64,000 nt of DNA from Devosia soli (GCF_000970455.1 NZ_LAJG01000022.1:225716-289715); one strand, 5' to 3'. Counted from the first letter of the stretch, positions 41,254-50,144 are shown. Notes: generated by a model not told the origin, from the letters alone. Numbers and translations: made by a program.

Positions 41254-41305
41254 GCCGGAACTTCCGAAAACAACTGGCCGGGCGGGCCTGGGCATGGGGG
41301 ATCTT

Positions 41306-42103
41306 ATGAAGAGCGGCGAGCGGGAAGTCAAAGCAGCAGGTCTGCCCTACCGATTGCGGCGCGGCCTGGGGTGGACCATCGGCGCCTTGATCGACCAGCT
41401 CTATCCGCCGATCTGCGCGGCCTGCGGTGGGCCGATCGCTGCGAGCCACGGGCTGTGCCCGGATTGTTTTCGCACCCTGCAGCCCATCACCGCGCCGCTT
41501 TGCCCCGTGCTCGGCATTCCGTTCGAGGTGGCTGTCGGGCCCGATGCCCTCAGTGCCGAAGCCTTGGCCGATCCGCCGCCCTTTGCGCGCGCCCGGGCTG
41601 CGGTGCGCTATGGCGAAACCGCGCAGAGCCTAGTGACACGGCTCAAATATGGCGATCGCACCGAACTGGCGGACATCTGCGCGCGATTGATGGCGCGGGC
41701 GGGCCACGACTATTGGGCAGCGCGGCCGCTGCTCGTGCCGGTGCCTCTGCATCCAAGCCGCATCCGGTTCCGGCGCTACAATCAATCGCTGCTGCTGGCG
41801 CGGCAGCTCGGGCGGCACCTTGGGCTCGATGTCGATCCCCATCTCGTCAGGCGCCACCGCAAGACCCGGTCACAGATCGGCCTTTCGGGCGACAGCCGGG
41901 CGCGCAATGTCCAGGGGGCGTTTTCGACGCATGCAGACGCGGTGGTACGATTGCGCGGGCGGCGCGTTGTGCTCATCGACGACGTCTATACGACCGGCGC
42001 GACCGTCAAGGCCGTGACCCGCACGCTGCTGCGCGGCGGGGCGGAAGCCGTAGACGTTCTGACCTTCGCCCGCGTTGTCAGGGGCGAGGAAGTACCCATA
42101 TAA
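41306..42103 (+). CDS. ComF-family phosphoribosyltransferase-like protein
   Basis: A 265-residue protein with an N-terminal zinc ribbon (YPPICAACGGPIAASHGLCPDCFRTL; four cysteines in two CxxC pairs) and a C-terminal PRTase domain with the PRPP loop RVVLIDDVYTTGATVKA. Relatives of ComF help DNA uptake in naturally competent bacteria; in most alphaproteobacteria the role is not shown. Start: ATG at 41306, with GGGGGAT upstream. An in-frame ATG at 41294 is possible. It starts the comF-grxC-nitrilase-DUF1178 block. Confidence 0.9.
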   Translation: MKSGEREVKAAGLPYRLRRGLGWTIGALIDQLYPPICAACGGPIAASHGLCPDCFRTLQPITAPLCPVLGIPFEVAVGPDALSAEALADPPPFARARAAVRYGETAQSLVTRLKYGDRTELADICARLMARAGHDYWAARPLLVPVPLHPSRIRFRRYNQSLLLARQLGRHLGLDVDPHLVRRHRKTRSQIGLSGDSRARNVQGAFSTHADAVVRLRGRRVVLIDDVYTTGATVKAVTRTLLRGGAEAVDVLTFARVVRGEEVPI

Positions 42104-42138
42104 GATAAACCAAACCCTGATTTTCCGGAGCCCCGGCC

Positions 42139-42393
42139 ATGGCCAAGATCGAAATCTATACCACCCCGACCTGTCCTTATTGCCATGCAGCCAAATCGCT
42201 GCTGAACGAAAAGGGTGCGGACTATACCGAGATCACCGTGCTCGATCCGGCGCTGCGCGAAAAGATGACACAGCGCGCCAATGGACGGCGCACCGTTCCG
42301 CAGATTTTCATCGGCGAAACCCATGTCGGAGGGTATGACGATATGGCCGCGCTCGATCGCGCGGGCGGTCTCGACCCGCTTCTTGCCCAGTAA
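42139..42393 (+). CDS. grxC: Glutaredoxin 3
   Basis: An 84-residue dithiol glutaredoxin. The active site is TCPYCHAAK, with both cysteines present. TVPQIFIGETHVGGYDD holds the cis-Pro and the glutathione-binding GG. It reduces disulfides and mixed glutathione disulfides in the cytoplasm. It is the second gene in the comF block and lies 22 bases before the nitrilase-family gene. Confidence 0.96.
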   Translation: MAKIEIYTTPTCPYCHAAKSLLNEKGADYTEITVLDPALREKMTQRANGRRTVPQIFIGETHVGGYDDMAALDRAGGLDPLLAQ

Positions 42394-42414
42394 GTCTTCC
42401 ACGGTTCCAGCGTC

Positions 42415-43242
42415 ATGAAAATCGCCGCCATCCAGATGCGTTCCGGCCTTGATCCGGAAGCCAATTTTGCCGCGCTCGTGCCGCTTCTGAAGGAGGCGGC
42501 GGCGCAGGGCGTCGAATATGCGCTGACCCCGGAAGTGACGATGATCTTTCCGGAGAACCGCGATCAGCTCCGCTCGGTGGCAGCGCCGTTCGATGGGCAT
42601 CCGCAACTGGGCAAGGTCGGCAGCCTTGCCAAGGAACTGGGTATGCATATCCATATCGGATCCTTGCCCATTCCGCTCGAGGACGGGCGCTTTGCCAACC
42701 GCTCGGTGCTTTTCGGGCCGGGCGGAGAGCAGGTTGCGACCTATGACAAAATCCATCTTTTCGACGCCGACATTGCCGGCCTCAACGCTTATCGCGAAAG
42801 CGCGACCTATAAAGGCGGCGATGCGGCCGTGACGGCGCCGGTCGGCGAATTCACACTGGGCTTTTCGATCTGCTACGACATGCGGTTCCCGCGCCTTTAC
42901 AATACGCTGGCCAATGCCGGCGCAAATCTCATCGCCGTTCCGGCAGCCTTCACGGTACCAACCGGACAGGCCCATTGGCATGTGCTGTTACGGGCGCGGG
43001 CCATCGAAGCCGGGTCCTATGTGATTGCGGCGGCGCAGGGCGGCAACCATGCCAATGGCCGCGCCACCTATGGTCACTCCCTGGTGATCGACCCCTGGGG
43101 CAGGATCGTCGGCGAGCTCGACCATGACGAGCCCGGCATTCTCGCTGTCGAGATCGATCCCAAGGCCGTGGCCGAAGCACGTCAGCGCATTCCAGCCCTC
43201 GCCAATGCGCGCGATTTTGCCAAGCCGGGTTTGCAGGCCTGA
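42415..43242 (+). CDS. Carbon-nitrogen hydrolase (Nit-type amidase)
   Basis: A 275-residue nitrilase-superfamily enzyme with the full catalytic triad: Glu in ALTPEVTM, Lys in TYDKIHLFD, and Cys in FSICYDMRFPRLY. The sequence around these resembles Nit1/YbeM, the deaminated-glutathione amidase, a repair enzyme that removes a toxic side product of transaminases. That specific activity is an inference. It lies in an apparent operon behind grxC. Confidence 0.9.
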   Translation: MKIAAIQMRSGLDPEANFAALVPLLKEAAAQGVEYALTPEVTMIFPENRDQLRSVAAPFDGHPQLGKVGSLAKELGMHIHIGSLPIPLEDGRFANRSVLFGPGGEQVATYDKIHLFDADIAGLNAYRESATYKGGDAAVTAPVGEFTLGFSICYDMRFPRLYNTLANAGANLIAVPAAFTVPTGQAHWHVLLRARAIEAGSYVIAAAQGGNHANGRATYGHSLVIDPWGRIVGELDHDEPGILAVEIDPKAVAEARQRIPALANARDFAKPGLQA

Positions 43243-43304
43243 TTGCGGCCCCTATATGGTGATGAGAGGGCGCATCCCTGGCGCCTCCAACGAACGATAA
43301 CACC

Positions 43305-43727
43305 GTGATCCAGTACGCACTTCAATGTTCGAACGGGCATCGCTTCGACGCCTGGTTCAAGAGCGCTGCAGCCTATGAAGAGCAGCAAAACCGCGGCATC
43401 GTCACCTGCGCGGTTTGCGGGGAAGCAAAGATCGAGAAAGCGCCGATGGCGCCGGCCGTCGCGAGGACGGATAACCCCCGCATCCCACTTTCGGCGGCCC
43501 ATCCCGACGCGATCAAGTTCCGCGAGATGCTGCGCGAATATCGCAAGAAGGTCGTGACGGAAGCCGATTATGTCGGCGAGCGATTCGCCGAGGAGGCGCG
43601 CAAGATCCATTTCGAGGAAGCGGAGGCCCGCGGCATCTACGGCGAGGCAACCCGCGACGAAGTTATGGGTTTGATCGAAGACGGCGTTGATTTCCTGCCC
43701 TTGCCCGATGTGGGCGAGGACAACTGA
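43305..43727 (+). CDS. DUF1178 family protein
   Basis: A 140-residue protein with the DUF1178 signature: [26 protein letters not shown] at the N-terminus, then [20 protein letters not shown]. The two cysteine groups C-x2-N-G-H and CxxC suggest a zinc ribbon. The C-terminal half carries [30 protein letters not shown]. Function unknown. The start is GTG at 43305. It is the last gene of the comF-grxC-nitrilase block, a conserved order in Rhizobiales. Confidence 0.92.
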   Translation: MIQYALQCSNGHRFDAWFKSAAAYEEQQNRGIVTCAVCGEAKIEKAPMAPAVARTDNPRIPLSAAHPDAIKFREMLREYRKKVVTEADYVGERFAEEARKIHFEEAEARGIYGEATRDEVMGLIEDGVDFLPLPDVGEDN

Positions 43728-43762
43728 CGTTTTCAAATTTCAGCTTACCAATGGAGACTAAG

Positions 43763-44635
43763 ATGGCTCAACTCGACGCAAGCCTGTCGGGCAGCTTTGC
43801 CATCGGCGGCGACCTCAAGGTCAATCGCCTCGGCTTTGGCGCCATGCGCATCACCGGCAAGGGCATCTGGGGCCCGCCGGAAGATCGCGAAGAAGCAATC
43901 CGCGTTCTCAAGCGCCTGCCGGAGATCGGCGTCGATTTCATCGATACTGCAGAAAGCTATGGCCCCTATATCAGCGAAGAGTTGATCGGGGAGGCGCTGG
44001 CGCCCTATGACAAAGGCACGATCGTTGCCACCAAGGGCGGCCTGACACGTTCGGGCCCGAACGAATGGCCGCAGCTCGGCCGGCCGGAATTCCTGCGCCA
44101 GGGCGCGCTGATGAGCCTACGTCGTCTCAAGCTCGAGCGCCTCGATCTCTGGCAGCTCCACCGCATCGACCCCAAGACGCCCCGGCCGGACCAGTTCGGC
44201 GTCATCGCCGACATGCAGAAGGAAGGCATCATCCGCCATGCCGGCCTTTCCGAAGTCAGCGTTGCCGACATCGAGGAAGCTCAAAAATACTTCAAGGTCA
44301 CGACCGTCCAGAACCTTTACAACTTTGCCAACCGGCAGAGCGAGGAGGTACTGAACTATTGCGAAAAGAACGGGATCGGTTTCATCCCCTGGTTCCCGCT
44401 GGCCGGCGGCGAGCTGGTCGAAGGCCACGAAAAGGCGCGCGAAATCCTCAAGAAGCATAATGCCTCAGGCAGCCAGATCGCGCTCGCCTGGCTCTTGAAG
44501 CGCTCGCCGGTGATGCTGCCCATTCCTGGCACCGGCAAGGTCAAGCATCTCGAAGACAATGTCGCTGCCGCTGCACTCGAACTCAGCGATGAAGATTTTG
44601 CCACGCTCGACGCGATCGCCGGCAAGAGCAAGTAG
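43763..44635 (+). CDS. Aldo/keto reductase
   Basis: A 290-residue NADPH-dependent oxidoreductase with TIM-barrel fold. The catalytic tetrad is visible: Asp and Tyr in [12 protein letters not shown], Lys in IVATKGGL, His in WQLHRID. NADPH-binding segments are QNLYNFANR and [26 protein letters not shown] at 43763 has GGAG 6 bases upstream; an upstream ATG at 43751 is less likely. Substrate unknown. Confidence 0.93.
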   Translation: MAQLDASLSGSFAIGGDLKVNRLGFGAMRITGKGIWGPPEDREEAIRVLKRLPEIGVDFIDTAESYGPYISEELIGEALAPYDKGTIVATKGGLTRSGPNEWPQLGRPEFLRQGALMSLRRLKLERLDLWQLHRIDPKTPRPDQFGVIADMQKEGIIRHAGLSEVSVADIEEAQKYFKVTTVQNLYNFANRQSEEVLNYCEKNGIGFIPWFPLAGGELVEGHEKAREILKKHNASGSQIALAWLLKRSPVMLPIPGTGKVKHLEDNVAAAALELSDEDFATLDAIAGKSK

Positions 44636-45071
44636 GCGGCGCGATCCAGCGCAGGGCCGGAGGCTAGAGTCTCCGGCCCCTATTGTTACCTATCAGCTTA
44701 GCCGCCGCGCGTTCACGGTCGTTTCGACGGGGATGGCGGCGCTTTCTCGCTCAGCACGACCGACAAAGGCATACGGCTCGATGCCGACAAGAGGCGCAGC
44801 CTGTCGCCCAAGGCGACAAGAGGCGCAGCCTGTCGCCCAAGGCTCTTTCGACTTCTTTGATCGGAGCCTAGGCGACGACATGGGCTTCCCGCTCGATCCT
44901 TGAAAGAGCAGGGCCAGCCGATGATGTAAGGGATCAGGGTCGGCCCGATAGGGAGGGTGGAATCCCCGCTATCGAGCCTGACCAGATCAGCTGTCTTGGC
45001 AGACCGCTGAGTGGCTGAGCGCGGCTTTAGCACGGTCGGACCGGGCTGTCACGGAAATGTCGCAGCCTTAT
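44636..45071. other. Gap between the aldo/keto reductase and GT25 genes
   Basis: 436 bases without a credible gene. It contains a perfect 29-bp tandem duplication (44786-44843) and a stable nested hairpin at 44931-44986 (arms CAGG/CCTG and CGATAG/CTATCG), which may terminate the GT25 operon. Minus-strand open frames here do not resemble a known family. Confidence 0.55.
44786..44843. repeat. 29-bp perfect tandem duplication
   Basis: The unit at 44786-44814 (starts GACAAGAGGCGCAGCC, ends GCCCAAGGC) is repeated without change at 44815-44843. Each unit also contains an internal inverted pair, GCGACA and TGTCGC. Confidence 0.9.
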
Positions 45072-45875
45072 TCACTCGGCTGCGAAGGGTACCGGGATTT
45101 TGCGCGCGCCACCGAAAAGCGTGTGAAACTGGCGCTGCGATCCCTGCAGTATTTCGGTTTCGAAAATGCCGGAAACTGTACGCCAGGCACGGGTCGGCAA
45201 GGGTAGAGGACGAGGGGCCGCATGCGCTGCGCGGGCCATGGCGATATCGCTATCCTTGCGCGAAGCATCGAGGCGATCGTCCTGAACTGCAAGACCGGGC
45301 AGGCAATGGCGCATGACGAGCCGGCGGCCGAGGGCCGTATAAGGATTGAAGAGGGCGCCATCGACCTGAAGGCGCAGGAGATCATGGCTGTCAACGATCG
45401 TCCGGGCGGCGTCACGCGTGACCACATAGGCGGCGCTGCCGGCGGCCCAGCTCCAGGCGCGGCGGATCTCTATGCCGGCCAGAGTTGATTCCGGCTTTGG
45501 CATGAGGCGCTGGCCGTTAAGGTCGGTTTCAAGGCGCAAGAGATCGATTGGCGGCTGTGCCTTTTGAAAGGCTTCGAGGAATGCCGGCAGCCGCCGGGAC
45601 AGCATCGCATCGTCTTCGAGCACCACAGCGTACCTGCTGCCCTCCGAAAGGAAGCGCTCCAGTGTCTTGATATGGCTCAGGCTGCAGCAGAGCTCGACAT
45701 CGGTCATCCAATGGCGCTGGCGCGGATCGCAATATTTTTCGCGCTGCGCAGCGGTAATTTCCGCTGGGGTAACGGCGGACACGCGCTCGGCGGTCAATCC
45801 AAGCCGGGTGAACTTGGCTTCCATCTCGGCGCGCCGATCGGTGCGGCGATCAAGATTGATGTAGTAGAGGCGCAT
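45072..45875 (-). CDS. Glycosyltransferase family 25 protein, paralogue 2
   Basis: A 267-residue GT25 enzyme of the type that builds lipooligosaccharide cores. The start MRLYYINLDRRTDRRAEMEAKFTRLGL is diagnostic, followed by CSLSHIKTLERFL and the metal/nucleotide motif YAVVLEDDAML. AAYVVTRDAARTIV is a further family mark. It is clearly homologous to the adjacent gene at 45941-46729 along most of its length. ATG at 45875; a longer reading is unsupported. Donor and acceptor sugars are unknown. Confidence 0.9.
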   Translation of the reverse strand: MRLYYINLDRRTDRRAEMEAKFTRLGLTAERVSAVTPAEITAAQREKYCDPRQRHWMTDVELCCSLSHIKTLERFLSEGSRYAVVLEDDAMLSRRLPAFLEAFQKAQPPIDLLRLETDLNGQRLMPKPESTLAGIEIRRAWSWAAGSAAYVVTRDAARTIVDSHDLLRLQVDGALFNPYTALGRRLVMRHCLPGLAVQDDRLDASRKDSDIAMARAAHAAPRPLPLPTRAWRTVSGIFETEILQGSQRQFHTLFGGARKIPVPFAAE

Positions 45876-45940
45876 GAAGAGCTCTCGGCGCGGCGATCGC
45901 GGAAGGATGCGCGATCCTATAGGGCGCCTCGTGCGGTCGA

Positions 45941-46729
45941 TCAATCAAGGCTTACGGGCACAACTTCGCGGCGAGTGCGGCCGAGCGCGCGGTTGGCTGT
46001 CTTGACCAAGTTGATGCTGAGATCGGAGAGCCAGAATTCGGCGATCGCGTGAAACGGCCGAAGGTGGGCCGGCTTGGGCGGGCGGGTGTCGGCTGCCTGC
46101 TGAATGTCGCTGGCATAGGCTTCTGGCTGGAGCCGATGATCCTGGGCGGCGAGAGCGGGGATGACCTGCATGGCGGCGAGGCGCGAGCCGGGCGGCCTGA
46201 ACGGGAAGAACAGGACGAAATCATAGGACCGAGACCGGGCCGCTTCGTGGCGCAGGATATCGGACGCGGCATGGCGATTGACGATGTAGGCGGCAGTGCC
46301 GGCGCAGCGACTGGCAATGCGATGGAGCTTGAAGGGGCAGATAGCGACCGCGCCGGACCGAAAATGGTGTTGGGGATCGAAAAAGGTTTCGAGCCGGAGG
46401 ATATCGAAGCCGGCGAGATCGGTGGCGATCAGTGATTTGACCGCAGGCGCGAGCACGACGTCGTCTTCGAGGATCAAGGCGTGATTTTCCTCGGTCGCGA
46501 GGAAGGCCTTCAATGCCTTGTGGTGGCTGAGGGTGCAACTGAGTTCGGTCAATCGGACATGTTCGACATGCCGGCGGCTCGTGTGGCGCTCGATCAGGGC
46601 GGGCGGGATATCAGCCGGGGTGATGGCTTCGATGCGCTCGGCGTCAAGGCCGAGACGGTCGAATTGCGCCTCCATGGTGGCGCGCCGATCGGTGCGGCGC
46701 GCCAAATTTATGTAGGCGATAAAGACCAA
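45941..46729 (-). CDS. Glycosyltransferase family 25 protein, paralogue 1
   Basis: A 262-residue GT25 enzyme: FIAYINLARRTDRRATMEAQFDRLGL, ELSCTLSHHKALKAFLA, HALILEDDVVL and AAYIVNRHAASDIL. The start is TTG at 46729, only three bases after the ilvD stop, so it depends on ilvD transcription and probably on translational coupling. It is a tandem paralogue of the next gene; the pair probably arose by duplication. A likely role is lipooligosaccharide or glycan synthesis at the inner face of the membrane. No other LPS genes are adjacent. Confidence 0.9.
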   Translation of the reverse strand: MVFIAYINLARRTDRRATMEAQFDRLGLDAERIEAITPADIPPALIERHTSRRHVEHVRLTELSCTLSHHKALKAFLATEENHALILEDDVVLAPAVKSLIATDLAGFDILRLETFFDPQHHFRSGAVAICPFKLHRIASRCAGTAAYIVNRHAASDILRHEAARSRSYDFVLFFPFRPPGSRLAAMQVIPALAAQDHRLQPEAYASDIQQAADTRPPKPAHLRPFHAIAEFWLSDLSINLVKTANRALGRTRREVVPVSLD

Positions 46730-46732
46730 GCG

Positions 46733-48586
46733 CTAGTTCCAGAGCTTGTCGATGGCCTTGGTGTCGCGGACGGCGCCCTTGGCGGCGGAGGTCACGAGGG
46801 CTGCATAGGCCTTCAGCGCGGTGGTCACCTTGCGCTTGCGCGGGTGAGCCGGCTTCCAGCCGAGCTTGTCCTGCTCGGCGCGGCGGGCGGCCATTTCAGC
46901 ATCGGACACCAGCACGTTGACAGTGCGGTTGGGGATGTCGATCTCGATGATGTCGCCTTCGCGCACCAGACCAATGGCGCCGCCTTCGGCCGCTTCCGGT
47001 GAGGCGTGACCGATGGACAGGCCCGAGGTGCCGCCGGAGAAGCGGCCGTCGGTCAGAAGCGCACAGGCTTTGCCGAGGCCCTTCGATTTGAGGTAGCTCG
47101 TGGGATAGAGCATCTCCTGCATGCCAGGGCCGCCCTTGGGGCCTTCATAGCGGATCACCAGCACGTCGCCGGGCTTGATCTCGTTGGAGAGGATCGCTTT
47201 CACCGTCGAGTCCTGCGATTCAAAAACGCGGGCGGGGCCGGTGAATTTGAGGATCGATTCATCGACGCCTGCGGTTTTCACGATGCAGCCATCGAGCGCG
47301 ATATTGCCCTTGAGGACAGCGAGGCCGCCATCCTTGGAGAAGGGATGGTCCGGCGAGCGGATGGCGCCATTGGTGCGGTCGGTGTCGAGTTCGGCCCAGC
47401 GGTTGGATTGGGAAAAAGCTTCGGTCGTGCGCACGCCGCCGGGGGCAGCCATGTAGAACTGGCGCACGCTTTCAGAATTGGTGCGGGAGATGTCCCACTT
47501 GTCGATGGCGTCGCCCATGGTCGCGGCGTGAACGGTCGGCTCCTTGCGATTGATGAGGCCGGCGCGATCGAGCTGGCCGAGGATGGCAAAGATGCCGCCG
47601 GCGCGGTGGACGTCTTCCATGTGCACGTCGTTCTTGGCCGGCGCGACTTTGCTGAGCACCGGGACGCGGCGCGACAGGGCGTCGATATCGTCCATGGTGA
47701 AATCGACGCCGCCTTCATGGGCTGCGGCGAGGATGTGGAGCACGGTATTGGTTGAGCCGCCCATGGCGATGTCGAGGGCCATGGCGTTTTCGAAGGCCTG
47801 CTTCGTTGCAATAGAGCGCGGGAGGACAGACTCATCTTCCTGCTCGTAGTAGCGGCGGGCAAGGTCGACGATCAGGTGGCCGGCTTCCTGGAAGAGGCGC
47901 TTGCGATCGGAATGAGTCGCGAGGGTCGAGCCATTGCCGGGCAGGGAAAGCCCCAGGGCCTCGGTGAGGCAGTTCATGGAATTGGCGGTGAACATGCCCG
48001 AGCAGGAGCCGCAGGTGGGGCAGGCAGCTTCTTCGACGGCCTGCACTTCCTCGTCGGTGTAATGGTCGTCGGCAGCCATCACCATGGCATCGACGAGGTC
48101 GAGCGCCTGTAGCTTGCCCTTGACGATGGCCTTGCCGGCTTCCATCGGGCCGCCGGAAACGAAGACTACGGGGATATTGAGGCGCATGGCTGCGTTCAGC
48201 ATGCCGGGCGTGATCTTGTCGCAATTGGAAATGCAGACCATGGCGTCGGCAGTGTGGGCGTTGACCATGTACTCGACCGAGTCAGCGATGATGTCGCGGC
48301 TCGGCAGCGAATAGAGCATGCCGTCGTGGCCCATGGCGATGCCGTCGTCCACAGCGATGGTGTTGAATTCCTTGGCGACGCCGCCAGCGGCTTCGATTTC
48401 ACGGGCCACAAGCTGGCCGAGATCCTTCAAGTGCACGTGCCCGGGCACGAACTGGGTGAAGGAGTTGACCACCGCGATGATGGGCTTGCCGAAATCGCCG
48501 TCCTTCATGCCGGTGGCGCGCCACAGGCCACGAGCGCCGGCCATGTTGCGGCCATGAGTGGTGGTGCGGGAGCGATAGACGGGCAT
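46733..48586 (-). CDS. ilvD: Dihydroxy-acid dehydratase
   Basis: The 617-residue iron-sulfur enzyme that makes the 2-keto acids for valine and isoleucine. [4Fe-4S]-type cluster cysteines are in [13 protein letters not shown] (the C-DK signature) and [29 protein letters not shown] and [23 protein letters not shown] are further family marks. The long form (about 615 residues) matches the E. coli type. ATG at 48586 with GAGGA upstream. It is followed at 3 bases by two GT25 genes. Confidence 0.97.
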   Translation of the reverse strand: MPVYRSRTTTHGRNMAGARGLWRATGMKDGDFGKPIIAVVNSFTQFVPGHVHLKDLGQLVAREIEAAGGVAKEFNTIAVDDGIAMGHDGMLYSLPSRDIIADSVEYMVNAHTADAMVCISNCDKITPGMLNAAMRLNIPVVFVSGGPMEAGKAIVKGKLQALDLVDAMVMAADDHYTDEEVQAVEEAACPTCGSCSGMFTANSMNCLTEALGLSLPGNGSTLATHSDRKRLFQEAGHLIVDLARRYYEQEDESVLPRSIATKQAFENAMALDIAMGGSTNTVLHILAAAHEGGVDFTMDDIDALSRRVPVLSKVAPAKNDVHMEDVHRAGGIFAILGQLDRAGLINRKEPTVHAATMGDAIDKWDISRTNSESVRQFYMAAPGGVRTTEAFSQSNRWAELDTDRTNGAIRSPDHPFSKDGGLAVLKGNIALDGCIVKTAGVDESILKFTGPARVFESQDSTVKAILSNEIKPGDVLVIRYEGPKGGPGMQEMLYPTSYLKSKGLGKACALLTDGRFSGGTSGLSIGHASPEAAEGGAIGLVREGDIIEIDIPNRTVNVLVSDAEMAARRAEQDKLGWKPAHPRKRKVTTALKAYAALVTSAAKGAVRDTKAIDKLWN

Positions 48587-48632
48587 GGCGGTTCCTCGAA
48601 GTTTTCGCCGGTGGGGCCGGAATTGGTCGACT

Positions 48633-48661
48633 TCTTTAGACCCATTCCAGGACGGCTTCAA
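48633..48661 (-). promoter_or_regulatory. Candidate ilvD promoter
   Basis: On the minus strand, -35 TTGAAG (48661-48656), 17-base spacer, -10 TAAAGA (48638-48633), about 47 bases before the ilvD ATG. Confidence 0.4.
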
Positions 48662-48672
48662 GGATTTTCCGT

Positions 48673-48692
48673 ACCGTACCGTACGGTACGGT
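48673..48692. promoter_or_regulatory. 20-bp perfect palindrome, possible operator
   Basis: ACCGTACCGTACGGTACGGT, 12 bases beyond the candidate -35 of ilvD. Its right half is part of the following direct repeat. Confidence 0.55.
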
Positions 48693-48742
48693 GCTGTTTA
48701 CTTGAGGGGTACGGAGGTACGGTGCTGTTTACTTGAGGGGTA
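48685..48742. repeat. 27-bp direct repeat with 31-bp period, two copies
   Basis: Identical 27-bp copies at 48685-48711 and 48716-48742, beginning GGTACGGTGCTGTTTACTTG, separated by CGGA. Confidence 0.85.
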
Positions 48743-48840
48743 ACGGAGGGTGGGGAGGTTGGCGGGAGTTGGGTAAGGGGAGCGTGCGTGGGGTAAGCAG
48801 AGGGAGTGTGCTGAGCGTGGCAGAGGAAGGGGTTCGGCGA

Positions 48841-48940
48841 AGTTAGGCTAGTCCGAGCCGCGTTAGGCGAGACTTGGCTGTATCGGGCAAGATTGGCCGG
48901 GATGAAGCCAGATCGGCCAAAGATAGACCAAGTTCGACAG
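48841..48940. repeat. Degenerate tandem array, 20-bp period, about five units
   Basis: Consecutive 20-base units read AGTTAGGCTAGTCCGAGCCG, CGTTAGGCGAGACTTGGCTG, TATCGGGCAAGATTGGCCGG, GATGAAGCCAGATCGGCCAA and AGATAGACCAAGTTCGACAG. The shared pattern is roughly T-nGGC-AGA-TnGGCC. Confidence 0.55.
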
Positions 48941-49025
48941 AGTGGGTATCTCACGGCCCGACCCAGCACCGAATTCGCTCCGGTGCGGATCGGCTTGTCG
49001 GCTGTACCTCAAAACAGAATCCGCG

Positions 49026-49628
49026 TCAGAACTTGTATCTAAAACCGGCGACGACTGCGTTGGAGCCGTCGATGTTGGCAATGGTGCCGAATCCGCCCGA
49101 GCGGTGCTGCAGGCGCAAGAACCCCTCGTATTCGGGGTGTGCGGCGTGGCCGATGGCGATTTCGGGGCCGAGGTAGTAGAGGATAGGCACGTTGTGGCCG
49201 ATGCGGGCCGCGCGTTCGCTTTCAACGCCGATCGTATCTGTGACGAGTGAAAAGCCGGCGGTCAGGGATGGAACGATGCTGATGTCGCCGATCTGGAACA
49301 TATCGAGCCGCGCGACGGCGCCCGTCCAGACTTCGAGTGACGATCGGTATCCGCCGCGAAGGCCAATGCCGGCTTCAAAACCCAGTTTGAAGTCGGAATA
49401 TTCGTAGATGAAGCGCTGGTAGCCAACGCCAGCGAAGAAGTTGTCTTCGTAGGCATTGTCCCAGACGGTCAGCGCATCGGAGAAATAGTCGCTGGTAAAG
49501 CGGCCGCCCATGACGAACACGGCTTCTTCGGGGTTGTCCCAAGTCGCCTGCGCCTGTGCCGCACCAGAGAAACAGAGCGTGGTGGCGCTGAGGCATAAAA
49601 TGGCGACAGCCTTGGCAAAACGCAGCAT
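49026..49628 (-). CDS. PagL-like outer-membrane beta-barrel (acyloxyacyl hydrolase family candidate)
   Basis: A 200-residue protein with a signal peptide (AILCLSATTLCFSGAAQA) and alternating hydrophobic strands typical of a small beta-barrel ending in a C-terminal aromatic (GFRYKF). The C-terminal EGFLRLQHRSGGFG resembles the His-x-Ser motif of PagL/acyloxyacyl hydrolases, which remove the 3-O-acyl chain from lipid A. ATWDNPEEAVFVMGGRF at the N-terminus also fits. The similarity is modest, so a general outer-membrane beta-barrel is the alternative. ATG at 49628. It is divergent from the DUF2171 gene. Confidence 0.7.
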   Translation of the reverse strand: MLRFAKAVAILCLSATTLCFSGAAQAQATWDNPEEAVFVMGGRFTSDYFSDALTVWDNAYEDNFFAGVGYQRFIYEYSDFKLGFEAGIGLRGGYRSSLEVWTGAVARLDMFQIGDISIVPSLTAGFSLVTDTIGVESERAARIGHNVPILYYLGPEIAIGHAAHPEYEGFLRLQHRSGGFGTIANIDGSNAVVAGFRYKF

Positions 49629-49772
49629 GGGCAAACTCGTAATCGACACGTGGAGAATGCAACGAGCATCCGCGCGTTCCCGAATCGTCCGATCACATCT
49701 TGAGCCCGATATGGTTAATGGAACGCCGCCCTCGGCCCTGCGTTCGCCCTCCATTGAACTGGAGGAAACATT

Positions 49773-50144
49773 ATGGACGCCATTCCAAACACAATCGCCG
49801 AGGGCATGAAGGTCTATGACAGCGCGATGCATTCGATCGGCAAGGTCGAGACGTTCCGCATTACCGATGAAGCGCCAGACCAACCAGAGGTCGATGCGGC
49901 AGGCGTGAGTCCGGTGCTCGAAGAAGAGACCAATACGATGTCGACACTGCTCGCCGATATCTTCAACCCTAGCGACAACCTGCCCCGCGAACTGCAGGAA
50001 AAAGCCTTGCGCGAAGGCTTCGTGCGGCTCGATGCCGACGGGCTGTTTGCGTCGGACCGCTATATTTTCCCCGAGCACATCGATCGCGTCGAGGGGGATC
50101 GGTTGATCCTCAACGTGCGCAAGGACGATCTCCTCAAGGCGTGA
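49773..50144 (+). CDS. DUF2171/PRC-barrel-like protein
   Basis: A 123-residue soluble protein. It opens with IAEGMKVYDSAMHSIGKVETFR, resembling the DUF2171 proteins that have a PRC-barrel-like fold ('G-KVYDS-G--IG-V'), and ends with LDADGLFASDRYIFPEHIDRVEGDRLILNVRKDDLLKA. The middle contains a family-specific insert. Function unknown; related proteins often accompany stress genes. Start: ATG with GGAGGAA upstream. It is monocistronic with its own terminator. Confidence 0.8.
   Translation: MDAIPNTIAEGMKVYDSAMHSIGKVETFRITDEAPDQPEVDAAGVSPVLEEETNTMSTLLADIFNPSDNLPRELQEKALREGFVRLDADGLFASDRYIFPEHIDRVEGDRLILNVRKDDLLKA

Larger units (their letters stand above)
48587..49025. other. Repeat-rich region upstream of ilvD
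   Basis: 439 bases without a gene. From ilvD outward it holds a candidate promoter, a 20-bp palindrome, a 31-bp-period direct repeat, a purine-rich stretch (48740-48835) and a degenerate array with 20-bp period (48841-48940). Confidence 0.6.

Noticed and set aside
44693..45033. Minus-strand frames of 62 and 106 codons in the gap after the GT25 genes
   Set aside because: They include the 29-bp duplication in two frames and resemble no family.
48685..48940. CRISPR array
   Set aside because: Only two identical units with a 4-base spacer, plus a degenerate 20-bp array; no spacer-sized unique sequences and no cas genes.
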